This document shows, piece after piece, positions 26,402 to 36,940 of a DNA stretch of 64,000 nt. The notes below the pieces were generated by a model. It had not been told where the DNA came from. It ran no database searches and worked only from the letters and a program-made list of their open reading frames with translations. The stretch covers positions 62,001 to 126,000 of the forward strand of contig NZ_JACYHB010000012.1 of the NCBI RefSeq assembly GCF_014837295.1, given 5' to 3'. Both the position numbers and the translations under genes were made by a program. The stretch comes from Cellulosimicrobium arenosum. Lineage in GTDB: Bacteria > Actinomycetota > Actinomycetes > Actinomycetales > Cellulomonadaceae. The stretch's first letter is position 1. Every line of letters begins with the position of its first letter.

Positions 26402-27886
26402 TCGGTCGACGGCGTCGAGGGGGATGGGCTCCCAGTCGGGCCGGTTGCGCGACTCGTAGACGACCTCGTAGAGCGCCTTGTCGAGCGTGAGGGCGCGCAC
26501 GAGCGTCGCCGACGTCTCGTGGTCGGTCCCCGCGGAGTCGGCGCGCTCGTAGGCGTCGAGGAACGCCGCGCGCGCGTGCAGCGCCCACGCGGGGTCGTGC
26601 GCCTGCCCCACGGCGGCCGCGTAGTCGAACGAGCGCACGATCCCGGCGACGTCGCGCAGCGCCAGGTCGGGCCGGGTGCGCTCGGCGACAGGTCGCAGCG
26701 GTTCGCCCTCGAAGTCGAGCACCTTCCACCCGAACCGGCGCGCGTGCAGCACCTGACCGAGGTGGAGGTCGCCGTGCACCGCCTGGAGCCGGGGCAGCGC
26801 GTCGGGCACGTCCGCGACCTCGGCGAGGCGGGACCCGGTACGGTCCCAGAAGGCTCCGATCGCGTCGGCGCGACGTGCGAGGGCACGCGACGACGCCACC
26901 GCCTCGTCGGAGCGTCGTCGCAGGTCGGCCACGAGCCACGTCGCGTCGACCGGGGCACCCACGCCGAACGCACGGCGCAGCGCCGCGTGCAGGTCGGCGA
27001 GGACGCGGCCCAGCTCGGCGCCGAGGTCGGTGAAGGGCTCGCCCTGACCGGCGTAGGCGCACGCGAGGTCGAACCCGTCGCGCGCACCCTCGACGAACTC
27101 GGCCAGGATCGCCAGGTGCGCGGTGCGGGGCGCCTCGTCGGCCTGCGCGGCGCGGCCCGTCGCGGACCCCGGGAGGGCCACGTCGTCGGGCTCCCACCCG
27201 ACCTCGAGCCACGCGAGCGGCCGCGGCACGCCGCCCCAGCCCTCGGCGGCGAGACCGCGCGGGATCGTGACGTCGGGGTTGGGGCCGATCGCGATCGCGC
27301 GGAGCACCTTGAGCATGGTCCCCCCGGCGGTCGCCGGCAGGAGGATCGAGCTGTTGGACTGCTCCAGGGACAGGGCACGCCCACCGGTGAGATCGAGGTC
27401 CGGCGCGTTCCGGGACGTCTTCGAACCGTCCTCGCCCGTGCGGTCGGGCACGAGCCCGTCCTCCCACTGCGCCACCGTGAGGAGCGCCGCCCAGCACGCG
27501 GGGTGCGCGGCGCCGTCGTGCACGACCCACGTCTGCCCGTCCTCCTCGAGCTCCCCGAGCGGGACGGCGGGCCGGTGCTCGGCCGCCGGGACGGCCGGGG
27601 CGGCGACGAGGACGAGGGGTACCTGCACGACGAGGTCGACGCCGTCCCCGACGAGCCGGACCAGGTGCAGCGTGACCCGCACGTCGGTCCAGGCGTCATC
27701 GGGCAGCCCCACGTCCTGCGGCGCCGGCACGTCGAGCGCGTAGGACAGCCACGGCTCGTGCCTCACCTCGACGCCCTTGACGGGGTACCAGCGGCGCGCG
27801 GGCAGCCACGCGTCGAGCAGCCTCATGAGACCGCGCGATGGCGGTGCCGTCCGTCGGATCGCAAGGTCGCGTGTCATCGACCCCAT
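26381..27886 (-). CDS. mak: Maltokinase Mak (Pep2)
   Basis: The protein has 501 residues. It phosphorylates maltose to alpha-maltose-1-phosphate with ATP, feeding GlgE. It has an N-terminal cap domain (about 20-110) with the family's LPARRWYPVKG, then a kinase fold with the catalytic loop LQAVHGDLHLGQVLHA and the metal-binding KVLDFEGEP, both diagnostic for actinobacterial maltokinases. The C-terminal helices contain RSFDYAA and ALYEVVYESRNRP. The start is uncertain: ATG 27886, ATG 27877 and an internal ATG before LLDAWLP are all possible and none has a clear ribosome site. It lies beside, but is divergent from, the unit leading to glgE-treS. Confidence 0.93.
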   Translation of the reverse strand: MGSMTRDLAIRRTAPPSRGLMRLLDAWLPARRWYPVKGVEVRHEPWLSYALDVPAPQDVGLPDDAWTDVRVTLHLVRLVGDGVDLVVQVPLVLVAAPAVPAAEHRPAVPLGELEEDGQTWVVHDGAAHPACWAALLTVAQWEDGLVPDRTGEDGSKTSRNAPDLDLTGGRALSLEQSNSSILLPATAGGTMLKVLRAIAIGPNPDVTIPRGLAAEGWGGVPRPLAWLEVGWEPDDVALPGSATGRAAQADEAPRTAHLAILAEFVEGARDGFDLACAYAGQGEPFTDLGAELGRVLADLHAALRRAFGVGAPVDATWLVADLRRRSDEAVASSRALARRADAIGAFWDRTGSRLAEVADVPDALPRLQAVHGDLHLGQVLHARRFGWKVLDFEGEPLRPVAERTRPDLALRDVAGIVRSFDYAAAVGQAHDPAWALHARAAFLDAYERADSAGTDHETSATLVRALTLDKALYEVVYESRNRPDWEPIPLDAVDRLLAADG

Positions 27887-27929
27887 GCCATCACGTCCGG
27901 CAGCGGTTTGCCGTGTGGGACGCCGTGGC

Positions 27930-27935
27930 TATCGT
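27930..27935 (+). promoter_or_regulatory. -10 box of a leaderless promoter (TATCGT)
   Basis: TATCGT ends 6 nt before the ATG at 27942, in the 55-bp gap between the divergent mak and cyclase-like genes. No ribosome site is present. Confidence 0.55.
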
Positions 27936-27941
27936 CGATCC

Positions 27942-28964
27942 ATGGTTGACGACGCGGCGAGCGACCCGGCCGACCGGCTGCTCGGCTGGCTGCTCGACTC
28001 GGACCCGACGCTGCGGTGGCAGGTCGAGCGTGACCTCCAGCACGCGCCACCCGCGGTCTGGGAGGCGACGCGGGCGCGCATCGCGACCGAGGGCTTCGGA
28101 GCGCGGCTCCTCGCGCTCCAGGACCCGGACGGGCAGTGGGCCGGCGGGGCGTTCTTCCCCGCGGGCTTCGACTTCGACGGTCCGGAGGCCGCCGCGGGCG
28201 CCGGGCAGCCGTGGACCGCGACGACCTGGGTGCTCAATTCCCTGCGCGAGTGGGGCATGGACCCGGGCGTGCTGCGCGAGGGGCGCACCGCCGAGCTCAT
28301 CGACCGCAACAGCCGGTGGGAGTACGACGACCTCCCGTACTGGGGCGGCGAGGTCGACTGCTGCATCAACGCGTTCACGCTCGCGAACGGTGCGTGGCTC
28401 GGCGCGGACGTCAACGGCCTCGTCGGCTGGTTCGCCGAGCACCGGCTGCCGGACGGCGGGTGGAACTGCGAGTGGGTCGAGGGTTCCACCCGCTCGTCGT
28501 TCCACTCGACGCTCAACGTGGTCAAGGGGCTGCTGGCGTACGAGGAGATCACGGGAGCGGGCGCCGGTGAGCTGCAGCGGCTGCGGGAGCTGCGACACAG
28601 CGGCGAGGAGTACCTGCTGCGGCGCGGGCTCCTGCGCCGGCTCTCCACGGGGGAGCAGGTCGCGCCCTGGGCGACCCGGTTCGCCTACCCCTTCCGGTGG
28701 ACCTTCAGCGTGCTTAACGCGACGGACCACCTGCGCCGCGCCGGCGCGCGCGACGGCACGCCACCGGACCCTCGTGCCGGCGAGGCGGTCGAGGTGGTCC
28801 GCGCGGCGCGGCAGCCCGACGGCACCTGGGTCCAGGAGCGTCGCCACCCCGGCCGGGTCTGGTTCGAGGTGGACGTCCCCACCGGGGAGCCTTCGCCGTG
28901 GCTGACCTTCTACGCGCTGCGCGTGCTCGCGTGGTGGGACGCGTCGTCCACGACGAGCCAGTAG
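27942..28964 (+). CDS. Prenyltransferase/squalene-cyclase-like repeat protein
   Basis: The protein has 340 residues, soluble, with no signal peptide. It is built of repeated helical units with QW-like motifs such as [30 protein letters not shown] and [16 protein letters not shown], typical of alpha/alpha toroids of the terpene-cyclase/prenyltransferase type. The DxDD catalytic motif of squalene-hopene cyclases was not found, so cyclase activity is doubtful. It may be a binding or lyase-like toroid. The ATG is chosen by its leaderless promoter; the frame is open 165 bp further upstream. Its last 55 bp overlap the 3' end of treS on the other strand. Confidence 0.7.
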   Translation: MVDDAASDPADRLLGWLLDSDPTLRWQVERDLQHAPPAVWEATRARIATEGFGARLLALQDPDGQWAGGAFFPAGFDFDGPEAAAGAGQPWTATTWVLNSLREWGMDPGVLREGRTAELIDRNSRWEYDDLPYWGGEVDCCINAFTLANGAWLGADVNGLVGWFAEHRLPDGGWNCEWVEGSTRSSFHSTLNVVKGLLAYEEITGAGAGELQRLRELRHSGEEYLLRRGLLRRLSTGEQVAPWATRFAYPFRWTFSVLNATDHLRRAGARDGTPPDPRAGEAVEVVRAARQPDGTWVQERRHPGRVWFEVDVPTGEPSPWLTFYALRVLAWWDASSTTSQ

Positions 28965-30700
28965 AAGTCGCGCGAGCCGCACGTGACCGCGACCTCGCCG
29001 GCGGTCGACACCGACGGGAACGGCGCGCCGCCGAACATGTCGTTCAGGTGCGAACCCGCGTACCCCGGGACCGTGATCGTGGCCGAGCGCGCGGTCGCGG
29101 ACAGGTTGGCCACGCACAGGATCGTCTCGTCCGCGGTGCGGCGCAGGTAGGCGAGGATCGAGTCGTTGTCGCAGTCGAGGGCGACGAAGTCCCCGGTGCC
29201 GAACGCCGGGTGCCCACGGCGGACCTTGAGCATGCCGTGCACCCAGTGCAGGAGGGACGTCGGCTGCTCGAGCTGCGACTCGACGTTGACGTGCCCGTAG
29301 TTGTGCACGAGCGACTGGATGAGCGGCAGGTAGAGCTTGCCGGGGTCGGCGGTCGAGAAGCCCGCGTTGCGGTCGGGCGTCCACTGCATGGGGGTGCGCA
29401 CCGCGTCGCGGTCGGGCAGCCAGATGTTGTCGCCCATCCCGATCTCGTCGCCGTAGTACAGGCACGGGCTCCCTGGCAGGGACAGCAGGAGCGCGTGGGC
29501 GAGCTCGACCTCCTTGCGCGAGTTGTCGAGCAGGGTCGCGAGCCGACGCCGGATCCCCACGTTCGCCCGCATGCGCGGGTCGTGGGCGTACCACCCGTAC
29601 ATCGACGCGCGCTCCTCGGTGGAGACCATCTCGAGCGTGAGCTCGTCGTGGTTGCGCAGGAACGTGCTCCACTGGGCGCCCGCGGGGATGTCGGGCGTGT
29701 CGGCGAGGATCTCGCGGATCTGGTTGGCGCGCTGGTCACGGATCGCGTAGTAGATGCGCGGCATCACGGGGAAGTGGAAGCACATGTGGCACTCCGGCTC
29801 CTCCGCGGTGCCGAAGTAGTCCACGACGTCGCGCGGCCACTGGTTCGCCTCCGCGAGCAGGATCCGGCCCGGGAACTCGTCGTCGACCATCCGCCGGACG
29901 CTGCGCAGGAAGTCGTGCGTGCGCGGCAGGTTCTCGCAGTTCGTGCCCTCCTCCTCGAAGAGGTACGGCACGGCGTCGAGCCGGAACCCGTCGACACCCA
30001 TCCGCAGCCAGAACCGTGCGACGTCGAGCATCGTCTCGGCGACGCGCGGGTTCTCGAAGTTGAGGTCCGGCTGGTGGGAGAAGAACCGGTGCCAGAAGTA
30101 CTGGCGCCGCACCGGGTCGAAGGTCCAGTTCGACGTCTCGGTGTCGACGAAGATGATGCGCGCGTCCTCGTACCGCGTGTTGTCGTCGCTCCACACGTAG
30201 AAGTCGCCGTAGGGGCCCTCGGGGTCCGCGCGCGACGCCTGGAACCACGGGTGCTGGTCCGACGTGTGGTTCATGACGAGGTCGACGACGACCCGGATGC
30301 CGCGCGCGTGCGCCTCGGCGACGAGCTCGCCGAAGTCCGCCGTCGTGCCGTACTGCGAGGCGATCGCGGTGAAGTCCGCGACGTCGTACCCGCCGTCCCG
30401 CAGCGGTGACGGGAAGAACGGGGGCAGCCACAACGCGTCGATGCCGAGCCACTGCAGGTAGTCGAGGCGGTCGATGAGCCCGCGCAGGTCGCCCGTGCCG
30501 GTGCCGTCCGAGTCGGAGAACGCGCGCACGAGCACCTCGTAGAACACCGCGGTGCGGTACCAGTCCGGGTCGTCGGACAGCCCGGGACGCGAGTCGGCCG
30601 GGGGGACGGGCTGGCGGCGCGGGGGAAGGGCCGCGACCGGCACGGGGGCGGTCGGGGGATGCCCGTGCGCGGGTCCCGGGGCGGGACGGGGCGTGCTCAT
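28910..30700 (-). CDS. treS: Trehalose synthase TreS (maltose alpha-D-glucosyltransferase, GH13)
   Basis: The protein has 596 residues, the normal TreS length. It interconverts trehalose and maltose, so trehalose can feed maltokinase and GlgE. After a Pro-rich N-terminal 45 residues come [32 protein letters not shown], the nucleophile region [14 protein letters not shown], the acid/base LLAEANQWP, and [13 protein letters not shown], all characteristic of TreS. No fused maltokinase domain is present; mak is a separate gene 1 kb away. AAGGAGG precedes the ATG. The start overlaps the glgE stop by 4 nt, so glgE-treS is an operon. Confidence 0.96.
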   Translation of the reverse strand: MSTPRPAPGPAHGHPPTAPVPVAALPPRRQPVPPADSRPGLSDDPDWYRTAVFYEVLVRAFSDSDGTGTGDLRGLIDRLDYLQWLGIDALWLPPFFPSPLRDGGYDVADFTAIASQYGTTADFGELVAEAHARGIRVVVDLVMNHTSDQHPWFQASRADPEGPYGDFYVWSDDNTRYEDARIIFVDTETSNWTFDPVRRQYFWHRFFSHQPDLNFENPRVAETMLDVARFWLRMGVDGFRLDAVPYLFEEEGTNCENLPRTHDFLRSVRRMVDDEFPGRILLAEANQWPRDVVDYFGTAEEPECHMCFHFPVMPRIYYAIRDQRANQIREILADTPDIPAGAQWSTFLRNHDELTLEMVSTEERASMYGWYAHDPRMRANVGIRRRLATLLDNSRKEVELAHALLLSLPGSPCLYYGDEIGMGDNIWLPDRDAVRTPMQWTPDRNAGFSTADPGKLYLPLIQSLVHNYGHVNVESQLEQPTSLLHWVHGMLKVRRGHPAFGTGDFVALDCDNDSILAYLRRTADETILCVANLSATARSATITVPGYAGSHLNDMFGGAPFPSVSTAGEVAVTCGSRDFYWLVVDDASHHASTRSA

Positions 30701-32820
30701 GGCGCCTCCTTCTCGTGCACGACGTGGACGACGTGCGCGACCTGGCCCCACGGCTCGAGCCGCACGTAGACGTTCGAGCCCCAGCCGTAGCTCGTGCCGG
30801 ACAGCTCGTCGTGCGCGACGAACGTCGGCGCCCACGGGTCGTCGTCCGGCTGCGGGGCGGGGAGCCCCAGCGCCACGAGGTCGAGCTCGACGTTCGACTC
30901 CTGCGCCGAGTGCGGGTCGAGGTTCACGACGACGACGACCGTGTCCGCCAGCCCGGTCGGGGAGTGCTCGGCCGGCAGGTGGCGCGAGAACGCGAGCACC
31001 TGGTCGTTCGTCGTGGGGTGCACGGTGAGGTTGCGCAGCTGACGCAGCGCAGGGTGGTCGCGGCGGATCTCGTTGAGCCGGGTGAGCAGCGTCGAGATCC
31101 CGATCTCCTCGGCGGCCGCCCAGTCGCGCGGCTTGTACTCGTACTTCTCGTTGTCGATCTGCTCCTCCACGCCGGGCCGTGGCACGTTCTCCACGAGCTC
31201 GTACCCCGAGTAGATGCCCCACGTCGGGGAGCCGAGGGCGGCGAGCACCGCCCGGATCGCGAACCCCGCCACCCCGCCGTGCTGCAGGTAGGGCGGCAGG
31301 ATGTCGTGCGTCGTCGGCCAGAAGCTCGGCCGCATGTACGCGCCGCCGGGTCCGGAGACCTCCTCCAGGTACTCCGCGAGCTCCTCGCGCGTGTTGCGCC
31401 AGGTGAAGTACGTGTACGACTGGTGGAACCCGATACGCGCCAGCGTGTGCATCATCGCGGGCTTGGTGAACGCCTCCGACAGGAAGACCACCTCGGGGTT
31501 CGTCCGCCGCACCTCGGCGAGCAGCCACTCCCAGAACTCGAGCGGCTTGGTGTGCGGGTTGTCCACGCGGAACGCGGTCACGCCCCGCGCGATCCACACG
31601 CGCACGACCCGCAGGACCTCGGCATAGATGCCCTGCGGGTCGTCGTCGAAGTTCAGCGGGTAGATGTCCTGGTACTTCTTCGGCGGGTTCTCCGCGTACG
31701 CGATCGACCCGTCGACGCGCGTCGTGAACCACTCGGGGTGCTCGGCGACCCAGGGGTGGTCGGGCGAGCACTGCAGAGCGAGGTCGAGCGCGACCTCGAG
31801 CCCGTTGCGCCGGGCCTCCTTGACGAACGCCTTGAACGTGCGCTCGCTGCCCAGCTCCGGGTGGAACGCGTCGTGACCACCGTCCGTCGAGCCGATCGCG
31901 TACGGGCTGCCCGGGTCGCCGGGGAGCGCGGTGAGCGAGTTGTTGCGGCCCTTGCGGTGGGTCGTCCCGATCGGGTGGACGGGCGTGAGGTAGACGACGT
32001 CGAAGCCCATCGCCGCGATCGCCGGCAGGCGACGGGCCGCGCTCGTGAACGTGCCCGAGCGCCACCGCCCGTCCTTGAGCTGCCGCGCACCCTCGGACCG
32101 CGGGAACATCGCGTACCACGAGCCCGCGAGCGCGAGCGTGCGCTCGACCCGCAGCGGGTAGGTGGCCGACGCGCTGACGTGCTCGCGCAGCGGAGCGCGG
32201 TCCAGGGCGTCGCGCACCTCGGGGGACGTCGCCGCGGCGAGGCGGACCAGTGCCGGGCGACCCGGGTCGGCGAGGGCCGTCGCGGCGTCGGCGAGGGTCC
32301 GGGCGTCGTCGGGCCGGCGGGCCGGCACCGACGCGTCGCCGAGGACGCGCTCGAAGAGCCGGACGCCCTCGGCCAGCATGAGGTCGACGTCGACGCCCGC
32401 CTCGACCTTGATCGTCGCGTCGTGCGCCCACGTGGCGTACGGGTCGCCCCACGCCTCGACGCGCAGCGACCACTCGCCCTCGACGTCGGGGTGGAGCGCC
32501 GCGCGGAACCGGTCGAGGCCGGGGGCGACGTCGACCATCGGCGCCGTGTGCTCCGTGCCGTCCGGGGCGACGAGGACCGCGGTCGCGGCGACCGCGTCGT
32601 GGCCCTCGCGGAAGACCGTCGCCTCGACCGGGACCATCTCCCCGACGACGGCCTTGGCCGGCCACCGGCCGCCCTCGACGACCGGGGACACGTCCAGCAC
32701 CGGGATGCGTCCGATCGGCGCGGGCGGTGCGGGTGCGGGTGCGGGTACGACGGGGACGGGGCGCACGGGGTCCGGGACGGAGGAGGACAGCGGCGCTCGG
32801 GCCGCTCGGGTCGACGTCAC
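30697..32820 (-). CDS. glgE: Alpha-1,4-glucan:maltose-1-phosphate maltosyltransferase GlgE
   Basis: The protein has 707 residues. It extends alpha-glucan chains with maltosyl units from maltose-1-phosphate, the actinobacterial alternative to GlgA. Its features are [20 protein letters not shown] at the start of the conserved region, [18 protein letters not shown], the nucleophile Asp in [17 protein letters not shown], the acid/base Glu in [10 protein letters not shown], and [10 protein letters not shown]. The N-terminal 30 residues are Pro/Val-rich. The GTG at 32820 is favoured because TACGTT ends 6 nt upstream as a leaderless -10. It is the first gene of glgE-treS and is divergent from glgP. 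Confidence 0.96.
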   Translation of the reverse strand: MTSTRAARAPLSSSVPDPVRPVPVVPAPAPAPPAPIGRIPVLDVSPVVEGGRWPAKAVVGEMVPVEATVFREGHDAVAATAVLVAPDGTEHTAPMVDVAPGLDRFRAALHPDVEGEWSLRVEAWGDPYATWAHDATIKVEAGVDVDLMLAEGVRLFERVLGDASVPARRPDDARTLADAATALADPGRPALVRLAAATSPEVRDALDRAPLREHVSASATYPLRVERTLALAGSWYAMFPRSEGARQLKDGRWRSGTFTSAARRLPAIAAMGFDVVYLTPVHPIGTTHRKGRNNSLTALPGDPGSPYAIGSTDGGHDAFHPELGSERTFKAFVKEARRNGLEVALDLALQCSPDHPWVAEHPEWFTTRVDGSIAYAENPPKKYQDIYPLNFDDDPQGIYAEVLRVVRVWIARGVTAFRVDNPHTKPLEFWEWLLAEVRRTNPEVVFLSEAFTKPAMMHTLARIGFHQSYTYFTWRNTREELAEYLEEVSGPGGAYMRPSFWPTTHDILPPYLQHGGVAGFAIRAVLAALGSPTWGIYSGYELVENVPRPGVEEQIDNEKYEYKPRDWAAAEEIGISTLLTRLNEIRRDHPALRQLRNLTVHPTTNDQVLAFSRHLPAEHSPTGLADTVVVVVNLDPHSAQESNVELDLVALGLPAPQPDDDPWAPTFVAHDELSGTSYGWGSNVYVRLEPWGQVAHVVHVVHEKEAP

Positions 32821-32826
32821 CCCCAC

Positions 32827-32832
32827 AACGTA
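32827..32832 (-). promoter_or_regulatory. -10 box of the leaderless glgE promoter (TACGTT)
   Basis: Read leftward, TACGTT ends 6 nt before the GTG at 32820. The divergent glgP promoter lies about 110 bp away, so both directions of the glucan pathway start from one short region. Confidence 0.55.
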
Positions 32833-32938
32833 TCCAGGGAGAGGGGTGCGTGGCACGCGGGACGCCCTGCTCCTCAACATTCATCAGAGCGTTACAGGCC
32901 CGGAACACGACCTGTCGCCCGACGTCGGCCGAGGTGCG

Positions 32939-32944
32939 TACGCT
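32939..32944 (+). promoter_or_regulatory. -10 box of the leaderless glgP promoter (TACGCT)
   Basis: TACGCT ends 7 nt before the GTG at 32952, with no ribosome site between. It mirrors the glgE promoter on the other strand. Confidence 0.55.
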
Positions 32945-32951
32945 CGTCCCC

Positions 32952-35570
32952 GTGAGAGCGATCCGACGGTTCACCGTCCGCACCCTGCTTCCTGCCGAGC
33001 TGCGCGACCTCGACGAGCTGGCCCACAACCTGCGCTGGTCGTGGCACGCCCCCTCGCGCGAGATCTTCGCCGGTATCGACCCCGACCTGTGGGCCGAGGT
33101 CCACGGGGACCCCGTCGCGCTGCTCGGCGCGCTGGGCCCCGAGCGCCTCGGCGTGCTCGCCGCCGACGGCGCGTTCGTCGAGCGCGTGCGCGTGGCCGTG
33201 ACGGACCTGCACCACTACCTGCAGGACGACCTGTGGTACCAGCGCCGGGCGTCGTCGGGCGTCGGCACCGCCGACGCGCTGCCGAGCGCGATCGCGTACT
33301 TCTCGCCCGAGTTCGGCATCACGTCCGTGCTCCCGCAGTACTCCGGTGGCCTCGGCATCCTGGCCGGGGACCACCTGAAGAGTGCGAGCGACCTGGGCGT
33401 GCCGATCGTCGGGGTCGGGCTGCTGTACGGCGCCGGGTACTTCAAGCAGTCCCTCACGCGCGACGGCTGGCAGGTCGAGACGTACCCGCTGCTCGACCCG
33501 GACGGGCTGCCCCTCACCCTGCTGCGCGACGACGACGGCACCCCCGCCCGCGTCTCGCTCGACCTGCCCGGCGGGCGCGTCCTGCACGCGCACGTGTGGG
33601 CCGCGGCCGTCGGCCGCGTGCCGCTGCTGCTCCTGGACACCGACGTGCCGGGGAACGACGAGGCCGCCCGGAAGGTGACCGACCGGCTCTACGGGGGCGG
33701 CGGTGAGCACCGCCTGCAGCAGGAGCTGCTGCTCGGCGTCGGCGGTGTGCGCGCGCTGCGGCTGTGGTCGCGGGTGACGGGGGCGCCCGTGCCCGAGGTC
33801 TACCACATGAACGAGGGCCACGCGGGCTTCCTCGGGGTCGAGCGCATCCGTGAGCTCGTGACGCAGGGACTGACCTTCGACGAGGCGCTCGAGGCCGTGC
33901 GCGCCGCGACCGTCTTCACCACGCACACGCCCGTGCCCGCCGGGATCGACCGGTTCGGTCGCGACCTGATCGGACAGTACTTCGGCGGCGACATGGCGGT
34001 GGACGGGCTCCCCGTCGACCGGATCCTGGCGATGGGCGCCGAGGACTACGACGGCGGCGACCCCACCGTGTTCAACATGGCCGTCATGGGCCTGCGGCTC
34101 GGCGGACGCGCCAACGGGGTCTCGCTCCTGCACGGCCAGGTGTCGCGCGGCATGTTCGAGGGGCTGTGGCCCGGGTTCGACGCCCGCGAGGTCCCCATCA
34201 CGTCCGTGACCAACGGCGTGCACTCGCCCACGTGGGTCGACCCGGCGTTCGCCGCGCTCGCGGCCGAGCGGCTCGGGCTCGACGAGCTGACGGCCGACGA
34301 CGCGTCGTCGGGCTGGCTCCGCACGGGGCGCGAGGGCGCCGGCGACGGCCCCGCGGTGAGCGACGGCGAGCTGTGGGCGATCCGGCGCGAGATGCGCGGC
34401 CGGCTCGTCGACGAGGCCCGACGCCGCGTCCACCGGTCCTGGCGCGAGCGCGGGGCGAGCCCGGCCGAGACCGGCTGGATCGACGACATCCTCTCGCCCG
34501 ACGTCCTGACCATCGGGTTCGCGCGTCGGGTCCCCACCTACAAGCGGCTCACCCTCATGCTGCGCGACCCGGACCGGCTCAAGGCGCTCCTGCTGCACCC
34601 CGAGCGGCCCGTGCAGCTCGTGGTCGCCGGCAAGTCGCACCCGGCGGACGACCAGGGCAAGCGCCTCATCCAGCAGCTCGTGCGGTTCACGGACGACCCG
34701 GAGGTGCGCCACCGGATCGTGTTCCTGCCCAACTACGACATCGCGATGGCGCAGGCGCTGTACCCGGGCTGCGACGTGTGGCTCAACAACCCGCTGCGCC
34801 CCCTGGAGGCGTCGGGGACCTCGGGCATGAAGTCCGCGCTCAACGGCGGGCTCAACCTGTCCATCCTGGACGGGTGGTGGGACGAGTGGTTCGACGGCGA
34901 GAACGGCTGGGCCATCCCGACCGCGGACGGGGTCGAGGACCCGGACCGCCGCGACGACCTCGAGGCGGCCGCGCTGTACGACCTCGTCGAGCAGGAGGTC
35001 GCGCCGCGCTTCTACGGCCGTGACGCCGACGGTGCCCCCGGTCGCTGGCTCGAGATGGTCCGGCACACGCTCGCGACGCTCGGGCCCAAGGTGCAGGCGA
35101 CGCGGATGGTCGGCGAGTACGTCACGCGCCTCTACGCCCCCGCCGCCGTCGCGGGCCGTGCGCTCGCGGGCGACGGGCTGGAGCCGGCGCGCGAGCTCGC
35201 GCACTGGAAGCGGTCGGTGCGCGACGGGTGGGACCGGGTGCGGGTCGACCACGTCGACTCGAGCGGTGTGGGGGAGGTTCCCCAGGTCGGGGACCTGCTC
35301 ACCGTCCGCGCGTACGTCTCGCTCGGTGAGCTGCAGCCCGGCGACGTCGAGGTGCAGGTGGTGCACGGCCACGTCACCGAGGAGGACGTCATCGACGCGT
35401 ACACGACGCGCCCCCTGGCGCTCGCCGAGACGTTCGAGGCGGGTCGCTACGCGTTCGCGGGCGAGGTCGCGCTCGAGGCGTCGGGCCCGTTCGGCTACAC
35501 GGTCCGCATCGTGCCGCGACACGCCGGCCTGCCGAGCCCCGCGGAGCTGGGCCTGGTCGCCAACGCCTGA
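32952..35570 (+). CDS. glgP: Alpha-glucan (maltodextrin/glycogen) phosphorylase GlgP
   Basis: The protein has 872 residues, the actinobacterial-type GlgP with the extended N-terminal domain ([20 protein letters not shown]). It releases glucose-1-phosphate from the ends of alpha-1,4-glucans. It has [28 protein letters not shown] in the N-terminal domain, [17 protein letters not shown], and the PLP-binding Lys627 in [17 protein letters not shown], followed by ILDGWWDEW. The start is a GTG read from a leaderless promoter. A 21-bp repeat array with a 16-bp hairpin follows within 12 bp of the stop. Confidence 0.95.
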   Translation: MRAIRRFTVRTLLPAELRDLDELAHNLRWSWHAPSREIFAGIDPDLWAEVHGDPVALLGALGPERLGVLAADGAFVERVRVAVTDLHHYLQDDLWYQRRASSGVGTADALPSAIAYFSPEFGITSVLPQYSGGLGILAGDHLKSASDLGVPIVGVGLLYGAGYFKQSLTRDGWQVETYPLLDPDGLPLTLLRDDDGTPARVSLDLPGGRVLHAHVWAAAVGRVPLLLLDTDVPGNDEAARKVTDRLYGGGGEHRLQQELLLGVGGVRALRLWSRVTGAPVPEVYHMNEGHAGFLGVERIRELVTQGLTFDEALEAVRAATVFTTHTPVPAGIDRFGRDLIGQYFGGDMAVDGLPVDRILAMGAEDYDGGDPTVFNMAVMGLRLGGRANGVSLLHGQVSRGMFEGLWPGFDAREVPITSVTNGVHSPTWVDPAFAALAAERLGLDELTADDASSGWLRTGREGAGDGPAVSDGELWAIRREMRGRLVDEARRRVHRSWRERGASPAETGWIDDILSPDVLTIGFARRVPTYKRLTLMLRDPDRLKALLLHPERPVQLVVAGKSHPADDQGKRLIQQLVRFTDDPEVRHRIVFLPNYDIAMAQALYPGCDVWLNNPLRPLEASGTSGMKSALNGGLNLSILDGWWDEWFDGENGWAIPTADGVEDPDRRDDLEAAALYDLVEQEVAPRFYGRDADGAPGRWLEMVRHTLATLGPKVQATRMVGEYVTRLYAPAAVAGRALAGDGLEPARELAHWKRSVRDGWDRVRVDHVDSSGVGEVPQVGDLLTVRAYVSLGELQPGDVEVQVVHGHVTEEDVIDAYTTRPLALAETFEAGRYAFAGEVALEASGPFGYTVRIVPRHAGLPSPAELGLVANA

Positions 35571-35581
35571 CACCTCTCGCC

Positions 35582-35660
35582 GAGGTAGTACCGCTGCGGG
35601 TCGAGGTAGTACCGCGGTGCGCCGAGGTAGTACGCCGGTCCGGTGCCGGCGTACTACCTC
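35582..35660 (+). repeat. 21-bp-period tandem repeat array C (3 forward units, 1 inverted)
   Basis: Forward cores at 35582-35592, 35603-35613 and 35624-35634 are exactly 21 bp apart and begin 11 bp after the glgP stop. The inverted core at 35650-35660 pairs with the third forward unit. The array lies on the sense strand of glgP. Confidence 0.88.
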
Positions 35661-35661
35661 G
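35623..35661. terminator. 16-bp hairpin built from two repeat units
   Basis: 35623-35638 and 35646-35661 are perfectly complementary around a 7-nt loop (TCCGGTG). The arms are a forward and an inverted copy of the 21-bp repeat core. Its position just after glgP fits a terminator or 3'-end stabiliser. Confidence 0.7.
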
Positions 35662-35809
35662 CGCGCCGTCGTGCCCGACGGCGCGTGCTTGGCCCGACGA
35701 CGCGAGTGCGGCGCCGTGGCGGGAGCCGGGCTCGACCACAGGCAGGCCGTCGTCCACAAGCGTGCGCAGCGACGTCCTACGCCCTCGTCGGTCGCGCCAC
35801 CCTGCTGGC

Positions 35810-36871
35810 ATGACGGATACCGACTCTCCCCACGAGCCCCCGACCGACCCACCGGACGGACCCGCGGCCCGTCCGACGTCGGGCCGGACGACCCGTTCGC
35901 GGCGGGGCGCGTCCGGTTCCCGGCCGCGCGGGCGCCTCACCGCCGACAACCGCGGTCCGCGTCGGGTCCCGAGCGCGGTCCCGTACGCTCCTGAACGGCG
36001 CGGTGAGCTCGCTGAACGTGCGCGCGAAGGCTCGCTGACGAGGGTCCGTCGCGGCGTGTACCTCGAGTCGCAGGACGTCGACGTGCGGGTTCGCGAAGAG
36101 CTCCTGCTCGCCGAGGTCCGCGGCGTCGTGGACACGACCACCGCACCGTTCTGGGTGAGCCACGACACCGCCGCGCTGATCTGGGGGTGCTGGACCCGGC
36201 ACCTGCCGCCGTTCGTCCACGTGACGCAGCTCGTGAACCCGCGCGTCGAGCGCGTACGTCAGCCGGCGCTGCGGCGGCACTGGACCGACCTGCCGGACCG
36301 TGACCGCGCCCGTGTCGGCGACGTCCCGGTGACGGGCCTGGAGCGGACCGTCGTCGACTGCGCGCGGTCGTTGCCGCCGGAACGCAGTCTCGTCGTCGTC
36401 GACTCCGCGCTGCGCATGGGCGCCGACCGACGGATCATCGACCAGATCCTGCTCGAGTCCGCGGGCAAGCGGGGAGTGGTGCGGGCCCGGCGTGCCCTGG
36501 AGCTCGCGGACGCGCGCTCGGAGTCGCCGGGCGAGACGCTGGTCCGGCTCGCCGCGACCTTGGGCGGGATCCCGACCCCCGAGCCGCAGATCGCGGTCCC
36601 GACGCCGCTCGGTGCGTACGTCGTCGACCTGGCGTGGCCGGAGCTGCGCATCGCGATCGAGTTCGACGGCGCGGTGAAGTACTCCGGCGGCGGGGACGGC
36701 GACCCCGCGCAGGTGCGGTACGACGAGCGCGCCAGAGAGCGCGCGCTGGTCGCGGCGGGATGGACGGTGGTCCGCTTCACCTGGGACGAGCTCGGCGACC
36801 CCGTCGCCGTCGGTCAGCGGCTGGCAGAGGTGCGCATCGAGGTGTCGATGCAGCGCCGTCCGCCGAGGTAG
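35810..36871 (+). CDS. DUF559-type nuclease-fold protein with AbiEi-like N-terminal domain
   Basis: The protein has 353 residues. The first 55 or so are Pro/Arg-rich and disordered. A winged-helix region follows that resembles the N-terminus of AbiEi-type antitoxins (LAERAREGSLTRVRRGVYLE, then FWVSHDTAALIWGC). The C-terminal 110 residues look like the DUF559/very-short-patch-repair endonuclease fold: LAWPELRIAIEFDGAVKYSG with a central Glu-Phe-Asp-Gly, then RYDERARERALVAAGWTVVRF. Such proteins are common lone genes in actinomycetes and their function is not established. No toxin partner adjoins it. The TAG stop lies within a 21-bp repeat core and a second array precedes the gene. ATG 35810 is the first start beyond the repeat region. 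Confidence 0.72.
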   Translation: MTDTDSPHEPPTDPPDGPAARPTSGRTTRSRRGASGSRPRGRLTADNRGPRRVPSAVPYAPERRGELAERAREGSLTRVRRGVYLESQDVDVRVREELLLAEVRGVVDTTTAPFWVSHDTAALIWGCWTRHLPPFVHVTQLVNPRVERVRQPALRRHWTDLPDRDRARVGDVPVTGLERTVVDCARSLPPERSLVVVDSALRMGADRRIIDQILLESAGKRGVVRARRALELADARSESPGETLVRLAATLGGIPTPEPQIAVPTPLGAYVVDLAWPELRIAIEFDGAVKYSGGGDGDPAQVRYDERARERALVAAGWTVVRFTWDELGDPVAVGQRLAEVRIEVSMQRRPPR

Positions 36872-36940
36872 CACGCCTGTCCGCCGAGGTAGTACCTCGG
36901 TCCACGGTGGCACTACCTCGGCCCACGGCGGTACTACCCC
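36865..36940. repeat. 21-bp-period tandem repeat array D (2 forward, 2 inverted units)
   Basis: Forward cores lie at 36865-36875 and 36886-36896, inverted cores at 36909-36919 and 36930-36940; both pairs are spaced exactly 21 bp. The first forward core supplies the TAG stop of the nuclease-like gene (36869-36871) and the last inverted core supplies the TAG stop of the convergent membrane-protein gene (36936-36934). The two middle units form a near-perfect 14-bp hairpin. Confidence 0.9.

Noticed and set aside
28910-33028. A single 1372-codon frame covering treS and antisense of glgE as a fusion protein
   Set aside because: treS starts at 30700 with a good ribosome site and overlaps the real glgE gene in another frame. 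The upstream part has no domain features.
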